Source of the DNA: Marsupella aquatica
Taxonomy: Eukaryota > Marchantiophyta
DNA length: 64,000 bases
Reading direction: 5' to 3'
Assembly: GCA_973895155.1 (NCBI GenBank)
Contig: OZ316897.1
Coordinates: forward strand, 62,001 to 126,000
Below, in pieces: positions 1 to 11,268 of the stretch (position 1 is its first letter; each line of letters starts with the position of its first letter). Made by a program: the position numbers and the translations under genes. Under the pieces are notes generated by a model. It was not told the origin of the DNA and did not search any database. It was given only the letters and a program-made list of their open reading frames with translations.

Positions 1-799
1 TTTTGGATTTAGCCTGGTCATCATTATATTTGGTATTGAAATTCAGATTCTGACGTCATTTTAGCGATTCTTTCAAGAAGAGTAAGGGTTGGCATAATCT
101 CGTTGAAAAATGGAATGTTGTCATCATGACTTTGCAATATTGGGCAAGTTGAGGTGTGAAAGGTAAGGCATGTTACTTGTTATGGGGGTGATATATTGAA
201 ATGGGGAGGTTTTGCAAGATAGAAGAACTCAAATAAATCAACTCAAAGGTGGAATTGATATGATCAGCACACGTACCCTTGAGAGTAACAAACACTTTGA
301 TGATGAGGCACCAACCACAAGTTGAAAACCCCAAAGGACAAGGGTGGGTGTGGATGTCCGGAAAATGGTCTTATTCTTGTGGGGTTAGTGGTATGCATTT
401 TATTGTATGACTTTGTAGAAGAAACATACAGGCAACTTCACCTTGTTTAGTAAATCACCCTTATACTCATTGGGCTCGTTACTTGCTTCCCATGGGCTGA
501 AGATACAACTGTAGAGATTCTAGGTGGGCATCCAAACTCATCAAGGGCATAGTTACACTTGATTTGCGTGAACACCTCCAGTCATCAAATTATTGAATGT
601 TGTCCAAACTAATCTTCTAAGCCATTTTGGTTTGCCATGACACAACCCATGCAGACCATTGAAATAAGCACATGTCAAACTGATTTTTTTGAATACCCTG
701 TCTGATTCTTGTAGGCCCGCTTGTAGATCCATTACAAGGAGTCAGAGTGAATTGCAGAATTGGCCATTGTTTGTAACGGGTCTGGAAGGCTTGACAAGG
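1..799. other. Non-genic stretch
   Basis: I see no convincing coding region, RNA gene or mobile-element hallmark here. All open frames are short and stop-rich. The stretch leads directly into the triplicated 233-bp block that starts near 800. Confidence 0.5.
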
Positions 800-1455
800 T
801 TAGTACATCTTAACACTTGCATTTTATGATTGACATGAGGGCATTCCAGCACTCATGTTGCAAGGCAGGGGGCTGTTTCACCTGGATTCAATTATGATAA
901 GAATTACATATAAAAGTAGAAAGGAAGAATTAAATTCACATCCTTTATTGCCTCCTATTATTTTCACCTTCCCATGTACTTGTTTCGTCTATGGTATCAC
1001 ATTGTTTCTGGGGGCGGTGGTGGTTGGAAAAGGTTGGCACATTTTGACACTTGCATTTAACAATTGAGATAAGGGCATTCCGGCACTCATGTTGCAAGGC
1101 AGGGGGCTGTTTGACCCGGAGTCAATCATACAAAAATTATATATAAAAGTAGAAAAAAAAACCAAATTCACATCCTACATTTCCTCCTACTGTTTTCCCT
1201 CTCCTGCTTGTTTCTATTAAGGTATCATATTATTTCTAAAGAAGGAGGGGGGCAGCTCAAAAATGTTAATATATCTTGACACTTACATTTAATGATTGAG
1301 ATGAGGGCATTCCGGCACTCATGTTGCAAGGCAGGGGGCTGTTTGACCCGGACTCAATCATACAAGAATTACATATAAAAGTAGAAAAGAAAAACCAAAT
1401 TCACATTCTACATTTCCTCCTACTATTTTCGCTTTCTTACATATTTCTATTATAG
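800..1455. repeat. Three-copy tandem repeat, about 233 bp period
   Basis: The phrase GGGCATTCC followed by GGCACTCATGTTGCAAGGCA recurs at about 839, 1072 and 1306 (the first copy reads CAGCACTC), giving a period of 233-234 bp. Each copy continues through a conserved TACATATAAAAGTAGAAA segment and a pyrimidine-rich tail. The copies differ by small substitutions and indels, so the duplication is not very recent. Short open frames inside it are by-products of the repeat. Confidence 0.85.
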
Positions 1456-2960
1456 TTGTAGTTTGCCAGAGAGAACCAAAAGCACACTTTTATGTCTCTA
1501 AACTTTTATGAACCCTAAAGTTCCACTGACCATTTGTCTTATGAATCTATACAACACAGCGGAGTTATATGAATTCACATGGTCCGAGAATTCCCAAGAT
1601 TACAGGGATTTATGAAAATATACATTTTGACTGGGATGACAAAGATTTAGAGTAAAGATCTCTTTATTTTCACACAAAGTGCATTTTGGAATGACATGGG
1701 AGTTTGAAAGTTTAGATGGATATCCTCTACGAATGCATGATTCTTTCAACATCCCATCCGAGCTTACGACTCTTTTTGGTCTTTCTCCGTGGTTTAAAAA
1801 GCAAAAGCCAACGCCCGCTGAATGGCTCCCTTTTTGCTAAAAGGCATTAAAACAGAAGCTCAATTTAGTCAATTGACACATTAGCTGTCCGCTATAAAGT
1901 TGGATTGCACGACATCACAAGTGACGTGTTTACCATGTTTTGGGAGCTACTCCTTCGCAGTAGCTGTCACCTTCTCCCAAGCCTGGTGGGTTGTGTTGTT
2001 GAGAGATCGCTACTACTACAGTACTCGTTCTGTTGACGGACGATCAGCTGGGCCGGAAAGCAAGGAGCGATACAAATCAGACTTCGAGATTTGTAACTCG
2101 ATTCTGACTTCTGTGTCAATTAGTAACATTTGGCAGTACTATCTGCGGGTTTCCTTCTCAAGCTATCACCAATGGAGAAATCGAGTCGTTGGTCAGTCTG
2201 TTTTACTGGACCATTGCACCTTCATTCGCCGGTGCCCCATGATCAGAAACCAGCGTCAATTGTATCAGAATTTGTGAAATCAAGATCTAAAGTGCCTTGG
2301 TCCTCTTAAAGCGACAGGTTGCCAACCAGCTTTCATAGCAGATCGGAAGGAAAAATTGAACTAAGTCTGCCTCACTGAAGGTGCATGTTTATGGATTTTA
2401 CACATCTTGCCTCTACCACTTCTGTTGACATTTTGTCCTAGCTCAGTGACTGAGGTCGACTTGCGATGATATCCAAAACTCTATGTTAAGTATATGCGGA
2501 AAAGAGATAGTCCTATGAATATCTTAAGAACGTCCTTGAACTAAAGGACATGAGGGGCAATTTGACTAAAACTTTGTACAGATCGTTTAGAGTAGGTCCA
2601 TATCAGTGGACATAATTTTACGGCTGGAGTTAGTAGCCACTTGGATTAATACAACACGGCACCTTAGGCATACTCCAAATCCCACCTTGTAATTTTACTG
2701 GAGACCCCAGTTTTGATCTGGTTGACGGCATTTTGTCTACTCAATTGATTCAGAGCCCTACACCAGCTTGCCAATTTGTGATGGCATAAACGAAGGAATT
2801 TTGCGTCCTCATCGGCCGCTGCAGTCTAGCTCGTCTACCAGCAAGACAAGCGCGAACCATACTTACACCAATAGGTTCAGATCCATGATTTAGGAAAATA
2901 ACCTTTTTGGGGAAGCGTTCGCGGAACCAGATGGGACCCGGCCCCGTGCCTATCGATCTC
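1456..2960. other. Non-genic stretch
   Basis: The longest frame (plus strand, 1900-2277, 125 codons) has no motif that I recognise and looks like chance. No repeat structure stands out. It may be decayed intergenic DNA. Confidence 0.4.
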
Positions 2961-2976
2961 ATGAGTGCCTCTGTAA

Positions 2977-3607
2977 TTATTTGCCTTGTTTTGAGCAGTC
3001 ACTTACATAATCGTACTGTCTGGAGTCTCCAGACAAGAAGGTTTGTTTGATTTTTGTCATCGCTGATCCACATCGTGGGTCGTCTCCTCGATTTAGTCGC
3101 GTTTTTGTTATATCTGATTGGCATGTACGTTCCGTTTGTGAGTACGTTCTAGTGAGAATCCTCCTTGTTACTACCTGCTCCAACCACCCTGGATTGCTGT
3201 GCGTCGGTGAGCAGAGTCTTTCTTGTTGCCTCAAAAAAAACCAAAAGAGCTCCATTAAATTAGTCAGCATACAGAAAGGCGGAGCCCCAGAAAAGAGCGC
3301 CAACCCAGGTGGACCGAAGGTCGATGTGCCGGGACCTGTGAAGCAGAGTCTCTTTCGAGCTTCTCCTGTCGGTGGAAAATTCCGAGTCCCAAATCCCAAG
3401 GGTCTAGCCCAGGTCTCTCCTCCAACCTTACTCAACCCCAAAAGTAGATTATCTGGAACAGTGGGATCGCCTCGGTGGATGGGAGGGGTGGGGGGCTCCA
3501 AGATTCCCCTCTGTAGCCTCCCATGGGAGTCTGGGCCATGTCTCAGTGTAGGGGCTGATAAAGAAGGCTCCAAGAGGGTTGGTTTTCTAGAGTTAGAAAG
3601 TCCGTAG
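2977..3607. other. Overlapping open frames on both strands, origin unknown
   Basis: A plus-strand frame (3047-3607, 186 codons) and a minus-strand frame (2977-3573, 198 codons) overlap almost completely. The region is visibly richer in G and C than its surroundings. Neither product shows a domain, signal or repeat that I recognise. Both are rich in Pro, Gly and Ser, as expected from GC-rich non-coding DNA. It could be part of a retroelement terminal repeat, but I found no partner copy in the window. Confidence 0.2.
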
Positions 3608-3956
3608 CCCCTTGTGTATCCTCAATCAGCCAGCATATTGTCAGATTATTATCAATATATTTCTTTGACCTATCTGCCTATCCAATTGCCATTTTAGTTA
3701 TTGTAATGCTTGATCACATTGGGAGTTGAGCTACAGACAAAAGAATGGAGGCTTCAAGCTGCCCAAAGGGCAACGTGACTCACTGCCCAAAGAAATAGAT
3801 TTCCTTTAATTTGGTCAGATTGTGGCTTTGTTACTTTTTGTCTTCCCACACTTTGCATCCTTTTTTAGTAAAATTGTTGATTTTTGTCAAATTTTGAAGA
3901 GAGAGTGGGTGAGAGAGAAAGAAACAGACGTGGGATTGCGTTGCAACACTGGACAA

Positions 3957-4154
3957 GCAGATAGGCCAAAGGAATTGACAATAATCTGACAACCCTGGAT
4001 CACCAATGCCTTGGAACTGGCGCAGAATGAGGCATTGGCACCGATGCCTTGGAACTAGCGCACCGGAGAGGCAGATAGGCCAAAGGAATTGACAATAATT
4101 TGACAACCCTGGATCACCGATGCCTTGGAACTAGCGCAGAATGAAGCATTGGCA
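3957..4154. repeat. Tandem duplication, 114 bp period
   Basis: GCAGATAGGCCAAAGGAATT begins at 3957 and again at 4071. In each copy it is followed by the same AATTGACAATAAT, CCTGGATCACC, GCCTTGGAACT and GCATTGGCA words. The two copies differ at a few bases. Confidence 0.85.
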
Positions 4155-4871
4155 GCTACCTCTGCGTAGCCCCACCCATGCTCCAAGAAATCTCAATTGC
4201 CCTTTCCCTCATACAATGAGCTGGATGTCACGACTCCAAGGTTCCACTACATCTGACAACGGCATCTTTAGTGTCATTACCACTACATCTGTGTTCCTTG
4301 GGGTGATCAAATCTAGTGTCTTGAGTCAAGCGTTTTCCGCTTGTTGTTGATAGTGGGACTTAACAAAGCTCGATCTTACTTAGAATATCCAGAATCATCT
4401 CCACCATTACCTCCCCGTGGCACACCTTATTAAAGCTGCTCTAACCGATCCAGGACTATGACCTTCACATTTGTCATTTTGAGAAAGCAGCAACTGGCAA
4501 TATATAGTTGTTTGCAGCACCTGTGATGTCTGTGGGGGCCAATGAGAAAGAAATCAAAGTTACAACACATTTGTACATGACCAAGGGGGGCGGAGTCTAG
4601 ACTTGTCACAAGCTCGGACAACGGGAGGTCACTCATGGTTTGGGAGATCATTTAAGATTTGCAATGTTTTAAGATTTGCAATGCAAGACTTTCAGTGCAA
4701 TGGACAATAGATGTTAAATTAGATGTGGCCTTTGTGATACGTTCTTGCCTCTGTGAAAGTATATCATGCTTATTGTCTGGAGATTGTCTCACAAATGTAT
4801 ATCCTTCCTTTTGTCTTTTGCTGTGCCAAAGACTTTTACTGTGCCGAAAACGAAGACCCAAGCTGTACCGA

Positions 4872-4959
4872 AGACCAAACTGTGCTGAATTCAAGTTTGA
4901 CAACAAATTTCCAGGAGACCAAACTGTGCTGAATTCAAGTTCGACAACAAATTTCCAAG
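4872..4959. repeat. Tandem duplication, 44 bp period
   Basis: AGACCAAACTGTGCTGAATT starts at 4872 and at 4916. The two 44-bp units differ at only a couple of positions, which suggests a recent replication-slippage type duplication. Confidence 0.85.
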
Positions 4960-5043
4960 AGGTAAGTACACCATGTCACAAATTGTAACCACTAGAACAT
5001 AAATGTGAAGTACACGGCTTATATAATGAACAAGTCTGCATCG

Positions 5044-5262
5044 CGACAGTGCTTGTAAACGTTTTTCATGAGTATTACACACCGTCATGGCTACATGCCA
5101 TTGCATTTATGCCCCGGCCCAGATGCACGCAGTCTGGTTGATCCAGTAATGCACGACAGTGCTTGTAGACGTTTTTCACGAGTATTGCGCACCCTCATGG
5201 CTGCATGCCATTGCATTTATGCCCCGGCCCAGATGCACGCAGTCTGGTTGATCCAGTGATGC
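5044..5262. repeat. Tandem duplication, 110 bp period
   Basis: CGACAGTGCTTGTA starts at 5044 and 5154. Both copies contain CATGCCATTGCATTTATGCC and the word CTGGTTGATCC. The copies are near-identical, with scattered substitutions. Confidence 0.85.
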
Positions 5263-5499
5263 ATTTACGCCCCGGCCTAGACTCCACTATAGCCAGCAGC
5301 CCATGTTCAACCATAACTACGACATCTGGTCAGCTTGGTTAAGCTTTATTCACTATGATCCAGACCTGTGGATTTTCTTTCCACACCAAGGCGAATTTAA
5401 GCAAGTGGACATTTCAATATCACCCACATCCCTAGCCAACCACGTTTTCTCTACTGCTTTCCTGAATGCATGGCCGAGAATAAAAGGAACGTAGACGTC

Positions 5500-5820
5500 G
5501 CATGGTATCTAAACTTTAGTGTGCACGAGTTTCAGAGTGATGTTTTGGCTTACTGTCATATTCCAGATGGGATGTGCAAGCTACTGTAGTTTCGGAGTTG
5601 TTCTGCAATGATATAACGCTATCATGTGGACAACTTTCTGGAAATTCTAAAGTATTGGAAGTTAGCATCCTTCTGGTTTTCAATGGTTTCTCCCCGTTGC
5701 GCCGAATGTTCAGTTGAAGCTGATGAACATTTTATCCTCTCTCCCTGCGTAGCTAATTTTTGGGTGTTGTCCAGGAAGTGCTTCATCTGGAAAAGAAGTC
5801 TTGCAAATCTTGATTGACTA
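5500..5820 (+). pseudogene. Possible LINE reverse-transcriptase C-terminal zinc-finger scrap
   Basis: The plus-strand frame 5626-5817 contains a Cys-x2-Cys, then His, then Cys pattern followed by aromatic residues (around CAECSVEADEHFILSPC, with W a few residues on). This is the spacing of the zf-RVT finger at the C-terminal end of plant LINE reverse transcriptases. No reverse transcriptase or endonuclease frame is visible upstream, and the flanking frames are full of stops. If the assignment is right, this is a short, decayed 3' end of a LINE. The match rests on one short motif, so it could be coincidence. Confidence 0.25.
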
Positions 5821-6035
5821 CTTTAGTGTCTGCTACGACCCATTATCGATCCCATGGTTGGTGAAAGCCTGTCTGAAATCATGCGTAATTAATGAAGCCA
5901 ATCGGATTGGCACTGAGCAATCAAATACTCCAATTTGGGCAGAGTTTGGCTTTGAGACTGTACCCAAACTAGCTTGCTGAGCTAGATGCTGAACTACTCC
6001 ACGCCCAATCAAACTCGGCCCCGGTGCCAATAGTA

Positions 6036-6105
6036 CTACACATGCTATCGCATCATACCTAGCATGAAGTCTACACATGCTATCGCATCATACCTAGCAT
6101 GAAGT
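6036..6105. repeat. Perfect 35-bp tandem duplication
   Basis: The 35-bp unit beginning CTACACATGCTATCGCATCA at 6036 is repeated immediately at 6071 without any difference that I can see. Confidence 0.9.
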
Positions 6106-7871
6106 CAGCTGATCAGATTGTACACACTACACTGCTGGTCAGGGCTCAAATGCGAAAGCGTTATTCCTGCTACTGGGGCCTACAGCAGCCTTAGCTCCTG
6201 CAGCAGATTAACAAAATATGCAGCAGCCGGGGCTGGGGCCAGAGCTGCAGGTCCAACCGCTCCAGTTGTTGAGGCGCCTACAGATCCTGGTTCATTGGGG
6301 TCATTCGGCCCATTACTCCCTTTGTTGCAAATCGACAGGCGCTTCGATATTTTGTTAATCATACCTCAGCGCCTACCCTTGCCCCATCGTCTCTATCTTA
6401 AAGCAAGATGAGCACCCGCATACGACTAATGTCTACCCAACACTCCCTCTTTCTATTTGGCCGCGCCAGCAGCCAGCCATGCATTTGCAGCAAGGTGCAA
6501 ATTGGCATGACCAACACGACACAACAGTATGAAGTATTTCGAGATCAAAATTCTTCTCGAATCTCCAATGTGTAAATGCGCACTGTATACGGGGCAAAAT
6601 ACTTCTCCTTCAATGTCTGTCTAGGTTGTTTCGAGCTGCTGCAGTTGTACTCTTCCCTATAAGCGAGTTCTTGTCATTGGAAATGGAATGTGATTTAGTG
6701 AATGCCTTTTGCATATCAGGGCTAGGGACATCTACGATATTTTCTGTAGATGGCAATAGGAAAACATAGGAAATGATGGTGGATATGTGCTCCTGTGTCG
6801 TAATTGTTTTTGTTTAGCTACAAAATAATGTTCTGGACCTAATTCTGACTTTCTATCTTGGTTTAGAAGATGCTACTGGCTTGGTGGTGCATAAGGATCA
6901 ACGCAATAAACTATCTTCTGCTACAGTTTAGTTCCTGGCCATATCATGATTGTTTATTAAGATTAGTGGAGTCCCTTACCATGTGAGAAAATCAGTCGGT
7001 GCTTTCATCTCCACAACACTATACTGCCATAGCAGCCCACTTATCATCCAAGGTTTCAGATTTCAAGCTGCCTGATTTTGAGGATTACTACTCATTGTGA
7101 ATAAGAGACTCGACGTTTCAGATTAGGTCGATCGTGGTCTGCAAAATGCGGTGAAAACTACTTCTCTCCTCGTCTATAACGTTTGTAATCTAAGTTGAAT
7201 CATTATTACTGGAACTCGGTCACTAGCCAATTTCAGAACAACCTTTCGTGGGCGACTTCTTGCAGTATTATTGATGGACCTATATCTACTCTTCATTGAA
7301 ATTAAGATGTGGGTACGATTCTTGCCTCCTTGAGAACAGATGATATTGCAGGCATTGTGAGAAGTATTGTCTAGATTGAATGAATATCTACTACTCCCCT
7401 AATTCGATTATGCTGGAGGAGGTGCTGCATTCCACAGAGAAGTGTTGATGAATACTGTTATTACTGCGCTTGAATAAATGCTTGCTCTCTCCATTCCCAA
7501 CGGCAAGGTTTATAATTATCAGATATTGTCGGCCTCGGTAAAGTCATTGACCTTCCCCCATTGTGAAGAGAAGATGAGTAAATTCTATCCCCACGCTAGC
7601 TATGTCCTTATGCTCCTCGCTCCTCCACTACTTAGACTGCTACGCAAGTCTTACAAAGCCAGGCCGATGCTGAACAGGGGAATATTTCCCATGCCATAAG
7701 GTCAGCTGCGCCACCACGAACACCTCCCGGAGCCTCCTTCCTCCGACTTCCAATCCCCGAATAAGCACATGCCCTGCCCTGCCTAGGACTTCACTCTCGT
7801 GTCTCAATCGCAGTCATGAGTTCAGCATCATTGGTAATACCTACGGTGGTCCCCTATGGCGCTGCTCTCCT
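6106..7871. other. Non-genic stretch
   Basis: Only short frames are present. The two longest (6118-6411 plus, 6180-6362 minus) are Ala/Pro-rich shadows of one GC-rich patch. I see no RNA gene or transposon hallmark. Confidence 0.4.
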
Positions 7872-8657
7872 TTGTATTGCGCGTGGGAAGACCGAAATCT
7901 AGCGACATTTTCAAACCATGTATTGTGCAGCCGTTATGAGCAACTCGCATCCTTTGCTCACAAATTAACTGTCTTTCTCTGTCACGCCCACGGTTTTGCT
8001 GCTGAACTTTGCAATTTCAAACACTTCAACGTAGGCCTCTTTAACTTTCTCTGGGCGCTTCAAGGAGATGGATTCCAAACAGCCCTCCACCGGGATATAA
8101 TCACTGAGACTACACTTCAATGCCTACAATGTCACTACGCGCGCCACGAAGCGAAGGAAAGGAATGACGGAAAAAATGTGGCAGAGGCTTGCCTTCAGCT
8201 CGGAAGCTCTTCACCAACAGCTCAGTCGCACCGACAAATCAAGTGCGAAACCTCTAAGTTGGCCTACATTGAAGTACCTAGGACTTCTGATTGCTGGTCT
8301 CATAGCTCGCAAGGTGCACTGTCAAATTCCCATAACGCCACGTTCGACTGGCTCAGCTTCGCTGTCAAGAACGATGGGCTTAGCCTTCTTAAGGTTGATC
8401 CACTTACGGTGACAATTCTCCGAGGAGAGCTCCTGGTCAAACTCTTGAGTGTCGTCCACCTTGAAGGAACCGGAGCTAACTCCTTTCCAGCTTCCTTTCT
8501 TCAACTGCGCATGGCCAGCCTGCTCTACTTTCAGCTTTCCAGATGCTACTGCGCGTCAGGGAGAGCACTATGGGTTGTGGGTTGGGCAAAGCCTTCCCTC
8601 AAATCCACAATAGTTTTGAATCCCTTTCCACCAGCCGGCTTAGCCCTGCCTCACTGA
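7872..8657 (+). CDS. Unassigned 261-codon open frame
   Basis: An uninterrupted plus-strand frame lies in a locally GC-richer block (about 7.7-8.9 kb). The product is rich in Cys, His, Ser and Leu and has no recognisable domain, signal peptide or membrane segment. The minus strand of the same block also has several partial open frames (8322-8504, 8599-8858), so the true coding strand is uncertain. It may be a decayed coding sequence read on the wrong strand. I do not assign a function. Confidence 0.15.
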   Translation: MYCAWEDRNLATFSNHVLCSRYEQLASFAHKLTVFLCHAHGFAAELCNFKHFNVGLFNFLWALQGDGFQTALHRDIITETTLQCLQCHYARHEAKERNDGKNVAEACLQLGSSSPTAQSHRQIKCETSKLAYIEVPRTSDCWSHSSQGALSNSHNATFDWLSFAVKNDGLSLLKVDPLTVTILRGELLVKLLSVVHLEGTGANSFPASFLQLRMASLLYFQLSRCYCASGRALWVVGWAKPSLKSTIVLNPFPPAGLALPH

Positions 8658-8909
8658 TGTCCCCACCTCGCCAGAAAGCCACATTTTCATCCTTGTAAAG
8701 GGATCGTGCACTTTTGGAAGACCGAAGCCTGACGGGTGCAAGATTGGGGATATCAGCGGAACTAGGGATTCCCCGGAAAACCAGCATCCAGGCAAGGCAT
8801 TCTTCAGTTTCAGCATCCTTTCCTGAGCTTCCAATCCTTGCTGAGAATCAAAGGGCAAGAGGGATTCCAGAGCCCACTCTAGTGTTTGATGCTATGGAAT
8901 GACATCTAA

Positions 8910-9137
8910 TTTTAGGGTCCCTAAACCCTAGTGACATCTATTTGTAGGAAAGAAGTCTTCATTGTTTACAAACTTGATTCATGCTTGTTTCATAGCAGTC
9001 CTTGTATTAATTAAAACATCAATGTGCTCTTAGTTAAGAAAACTACTATTGGGGAATAAATGACCTTGCCATGAGGGTACTCTATTTGGATGGCAGTTTT
9101 TACTGCAAAAGTGAGGAGGTCTGGCTGGGATGGGACA
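8910..9137. other. Non-genic flank
   Basis: No coding or RNA signal is visible. A single telomere-like word (CCCTAAACCCTA near 8918) is present but is too short to call. Confidence 0.3.
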
Positions 9138-9381
9138 TCATTGGGTTTGCGCATTCTTAAGCCATGAATTGCTGACTATTTTGTTCAAGATGACTCCAAA
9201 ATTCAATGAATCCAGTATATACTAGATGGACTAGGTCTATGCAACTAGGATGGGAGACCTTTTAATATTCATTGGGTTTGCACATTCTTAAGCTATGAAT
9301 TGCTGACTAGTTTGTTCAAGATGACTCCAAAATTCAATGAATCTAGTATATACTAGATGGACTAGGTCTATGCAACTAGGT
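9138..9381. repeat. Tandem duplication, 131 bp period
   Basis: TCATTGGGTTTGC starts at 9138 and a near-identical word starts at 9269. Each is followed by ATGAATTGCTGACTA, AAGATGACTCCAAAATTCAA and CTATGCAACTAGG. About 113 bp of each 131-bp unit is closely conserved. Confidence 0.85.
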
Positions 9382-9874
9382 TAGGTTTTCTCTTCTGACC
9401 ATGTTGTCATTATTATAACAAAAATTAACAATCTTTATTTAGTCCAATTTTAACTCACAAATTTCCAACCATACTTTAATAACCTATAATTAATTTTTAT
9501 AGATAATTTTTGGTTACATGCATGAATGATCTTAGTGTACACATGATATATGACATTGAAATCAACAATTTATTATGTAACCCTAAGGATTATCATTGCA
9601 ATGACAATAATTCTTTTGAATCCTTTGTATTTTATCTCATTCGTATCCTTGTTTGAAATGGTGTTGCAGAGTTCTTTTGGCTCTTCATGTCAACATAGAA
9701 TCAAGGTGTAGGGTGAGCAATTGTAGTAGTGGATCAGATCTCTCGTGGGCTCACGAACCTGAAGGTAGGGCTGGTGTCCATCCTATACACAGTGACACTT
9801 CCAATTCATTCCAATTACAACAAATATCTTTCCAGCATGTCAACTAAATTGCAATGTCTTATTGATTTGTAGGC
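9382..9874. other. AT-rich leader of the PHD gene
   Basis: This is AT-rich, non-coding sequence upstream of the PHD protein. TTGATTTGTAG at about 9863-9873 directly precedes the GCATGG start region and is a good 3' splice site. The PHD gene may therefore have an untranslated first exon somewhere in this stretch. Confidence 0.3.
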
Positions 9875-10555
9875 ATGGCACGTAACAAGCAGAAGGCCAA
9901 GAAGCCTAAGACGGAGGTGAGCAACACACAGGTGTCTTGCACAGATTGTGAGAATTTCTCCAAGAGTCAAGTGTACCAGAAGGCAGCTCATTGTTGTGCC
10001 ATTTGTGATGATGGTGGGGGCTTGGTTATCTGTGATGGCCCATGCACGAGACATTTCCACCTAAACCCTGAGTCTAACCTTGCTGTAGAGAACAATTGTC
10101 CAGGGGTGGGGCTCCCCTCTGCACACAAGGGAGCCTGGATGTGCACTGATTGTGTAGAGAAGCAAGCTAAGTGTGCACAGTGTGGAAAGTTGGGGTCTTA
10201 TGAGACCTTTGCTGATGCCGGACTAGTTGTTAGGAAATGCCCTGACAGATTTTGCATAAGATTTTATTGTTTGTCATGTTTGCCTACTCATGCCACAGTC
10301 TGCCCACTTCATACATGCAAGGCATGTGGTGAGCATGATGATGAGTATTGGACAGACATAGTCCATTGTGTTAGATGTCCCACAATGTGGCATTTTCATT
10401 GTTTGAAGGACCTTCAAGCAGAAGGCTATGCTTGTGACAGAGAAATCTATGATCACTCTGCACATGGCGTTGATCGATGGATCTTTTATTGTCATCGCCA
10501 TCCGATTGATCCTACTTTGCATACTCCTGTCAGAGATCACATATCTTGGCTTTGA
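9875..10555 (+). CDS. EDM2-like PHD/zinc-finger protein
   Basis: The 226-residue product starts with a Lys-rich nuclear-type segment and then carries an array of Cys/His zinc ligands. First comes a PHD finger (CAICDDGGGLVICDG, then CTRHFH), then CTDC, CAQCGKLG, a CPLHTCKACG finger, and a last finger with CVRCPTMWHFHC. The C-terminal part has YCHRHPID and then TPVRDHI. That order, and the closing YC-x-x-H-x-ID and TP-x-RDHI words, are known from plant EDM2, a nuclear reader of silenced transposons that controls read-through of intronic heterochromatin. Plant EDM2 is far longer and ends in a methyltransferase-like domain, which is missing here. This is either a short stand-alone paralogue or a gene fragment. 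A 3' splice site sits just before the start codon. The assignment to the EDM2 type is good; function is inferred. Confidence 0.7.
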   Translation: MARNKQKAKKPKTEVSNTQVSCTDCENFSKSQVYQKAAHCCAICDDGGGLVICDGPCTRHFHLNPESNLAVENNCPGVGLPSAHKGAWMCTDCVEKQAKCAQCGKLGSYETFADAGLVVRKCPDRFCIRFYCLSCLPTHATVCPLHTCKACGEHDDEYWTDIVHCVRCPTMWHFHCLKDLQAEGYACDREIYDHSAHGVDRWIFYCHRHPIDPTLHTPVRDHISWL

Positions 10556-10900
10556 AGCTGAACGAAGTGGGTTGGTACAGTGCCCCTAATGTGGATGTAT
10601 TGTTTGGAGATTACAGAGAGTTCATTTTTGATGAGAAGGGCCATTGAAATATTAGGCAGCAGTTATCTTGTGCTTACATGTGGCTAGGTACATGCCACTA
10701 AAAACTTACCTTAAGCCTTCCATGATCTCTTCAGACTGAGCAATCATTTTGAAAATTAATAAAATTATAAACTTATTGTTATGTGTCTATGAAGTATAAG
10801 GCTTTTTTAACGGATGACAAATTCTTCGTTTGTATAAATTCTTGATTCTGATTCAATGGGTAGTCCTTCATTTATAACATACTTCATATGTATTATCACA
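10556..10900. other. 3' flank of the PHD gene
   Basis: AT-rich sequence with no coding potential. It contains AATAAAATTATAAAC near 10758, a plausible polyadenylation context for the PHD gene. Confidence 0.3.
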
Positions 10901-10955
10901 AAACAATACTCAAGACACTATCTCCTTTTTGTATTCTGTGCAGTATCATTCATAT

Positions 10956-11069
10956 CAACATTTGTACAATATTGAAGCCAGACCCAAGAAAAGAAGTGAC
11001 AACTGCTTTCGACAACATTTGTACAATATTGAAGCCAGACCCAAGAAAAGAAGTGACAACTGCTTTCGA
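10956..11069 (+). repeat. Perfect 57-bp tandem duplication
   Basis: The 57-bp unit starting CAACATTTGTACAATATTGA at 10956 is repeated at 11013 without visible change. Because 57 is a multiple of three, an open frame runs through both copies and encodes a 19-residue repeat containing KPDPRKEVTTAFD. A single diverged copy of this unit occurs in the related remnants at 32.6 and 40.8 kb, so the duplication is private to this copy and young. Confidence 0.9.
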
Positions 11070-11089
11070 CAAATCAGTACTTTGGGAAG

Positions 11090-11268
11090 GTGAGTACCTA
11101 AACATCAAATTTATTTCTTTCTGTCCTCCTAAATCTTAAATGGTTCATAAATCCAATGATAAAAGTTACAACTTACGGCATTTTGGTACTCAGATCTTAA
11201 ATGGTTCGTGTACTATTTGACCGGAATTGTAATTTTTACTAAATAAATTATTTGTTCTTACATGGCAG
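11090..11268 (+). other. Probable intron before the dioxygenase ORF
   Basis: A strong 5' splice site (GGGAAG then GTGAGTACC) lies at 11089/11090. A strong 3' splice site (TTACATGGCAG) ends at 11268, immediately before the ATG at 11269. The same donor context is kept in the two remnants at 32.66 and 40.90 kb. Joining exon 1 to exon 2 does not keep the exon-1 frame open, so exon 1 is probably a leader or belongs to a different frame. Confidence 0.55.

Noticed and set aside
5134-5150. CTGGTTGATCC, as at the 5' end of 18S rRNA
   Set aside because: The match stops after about 11 bases and the following sequence does not resemble rRNA.
8910-8935. CCCTAAACCCTA as telomere repeat
   Set aside because: Fewer than two units; too short to separate from chance, unlike the run at 59923.
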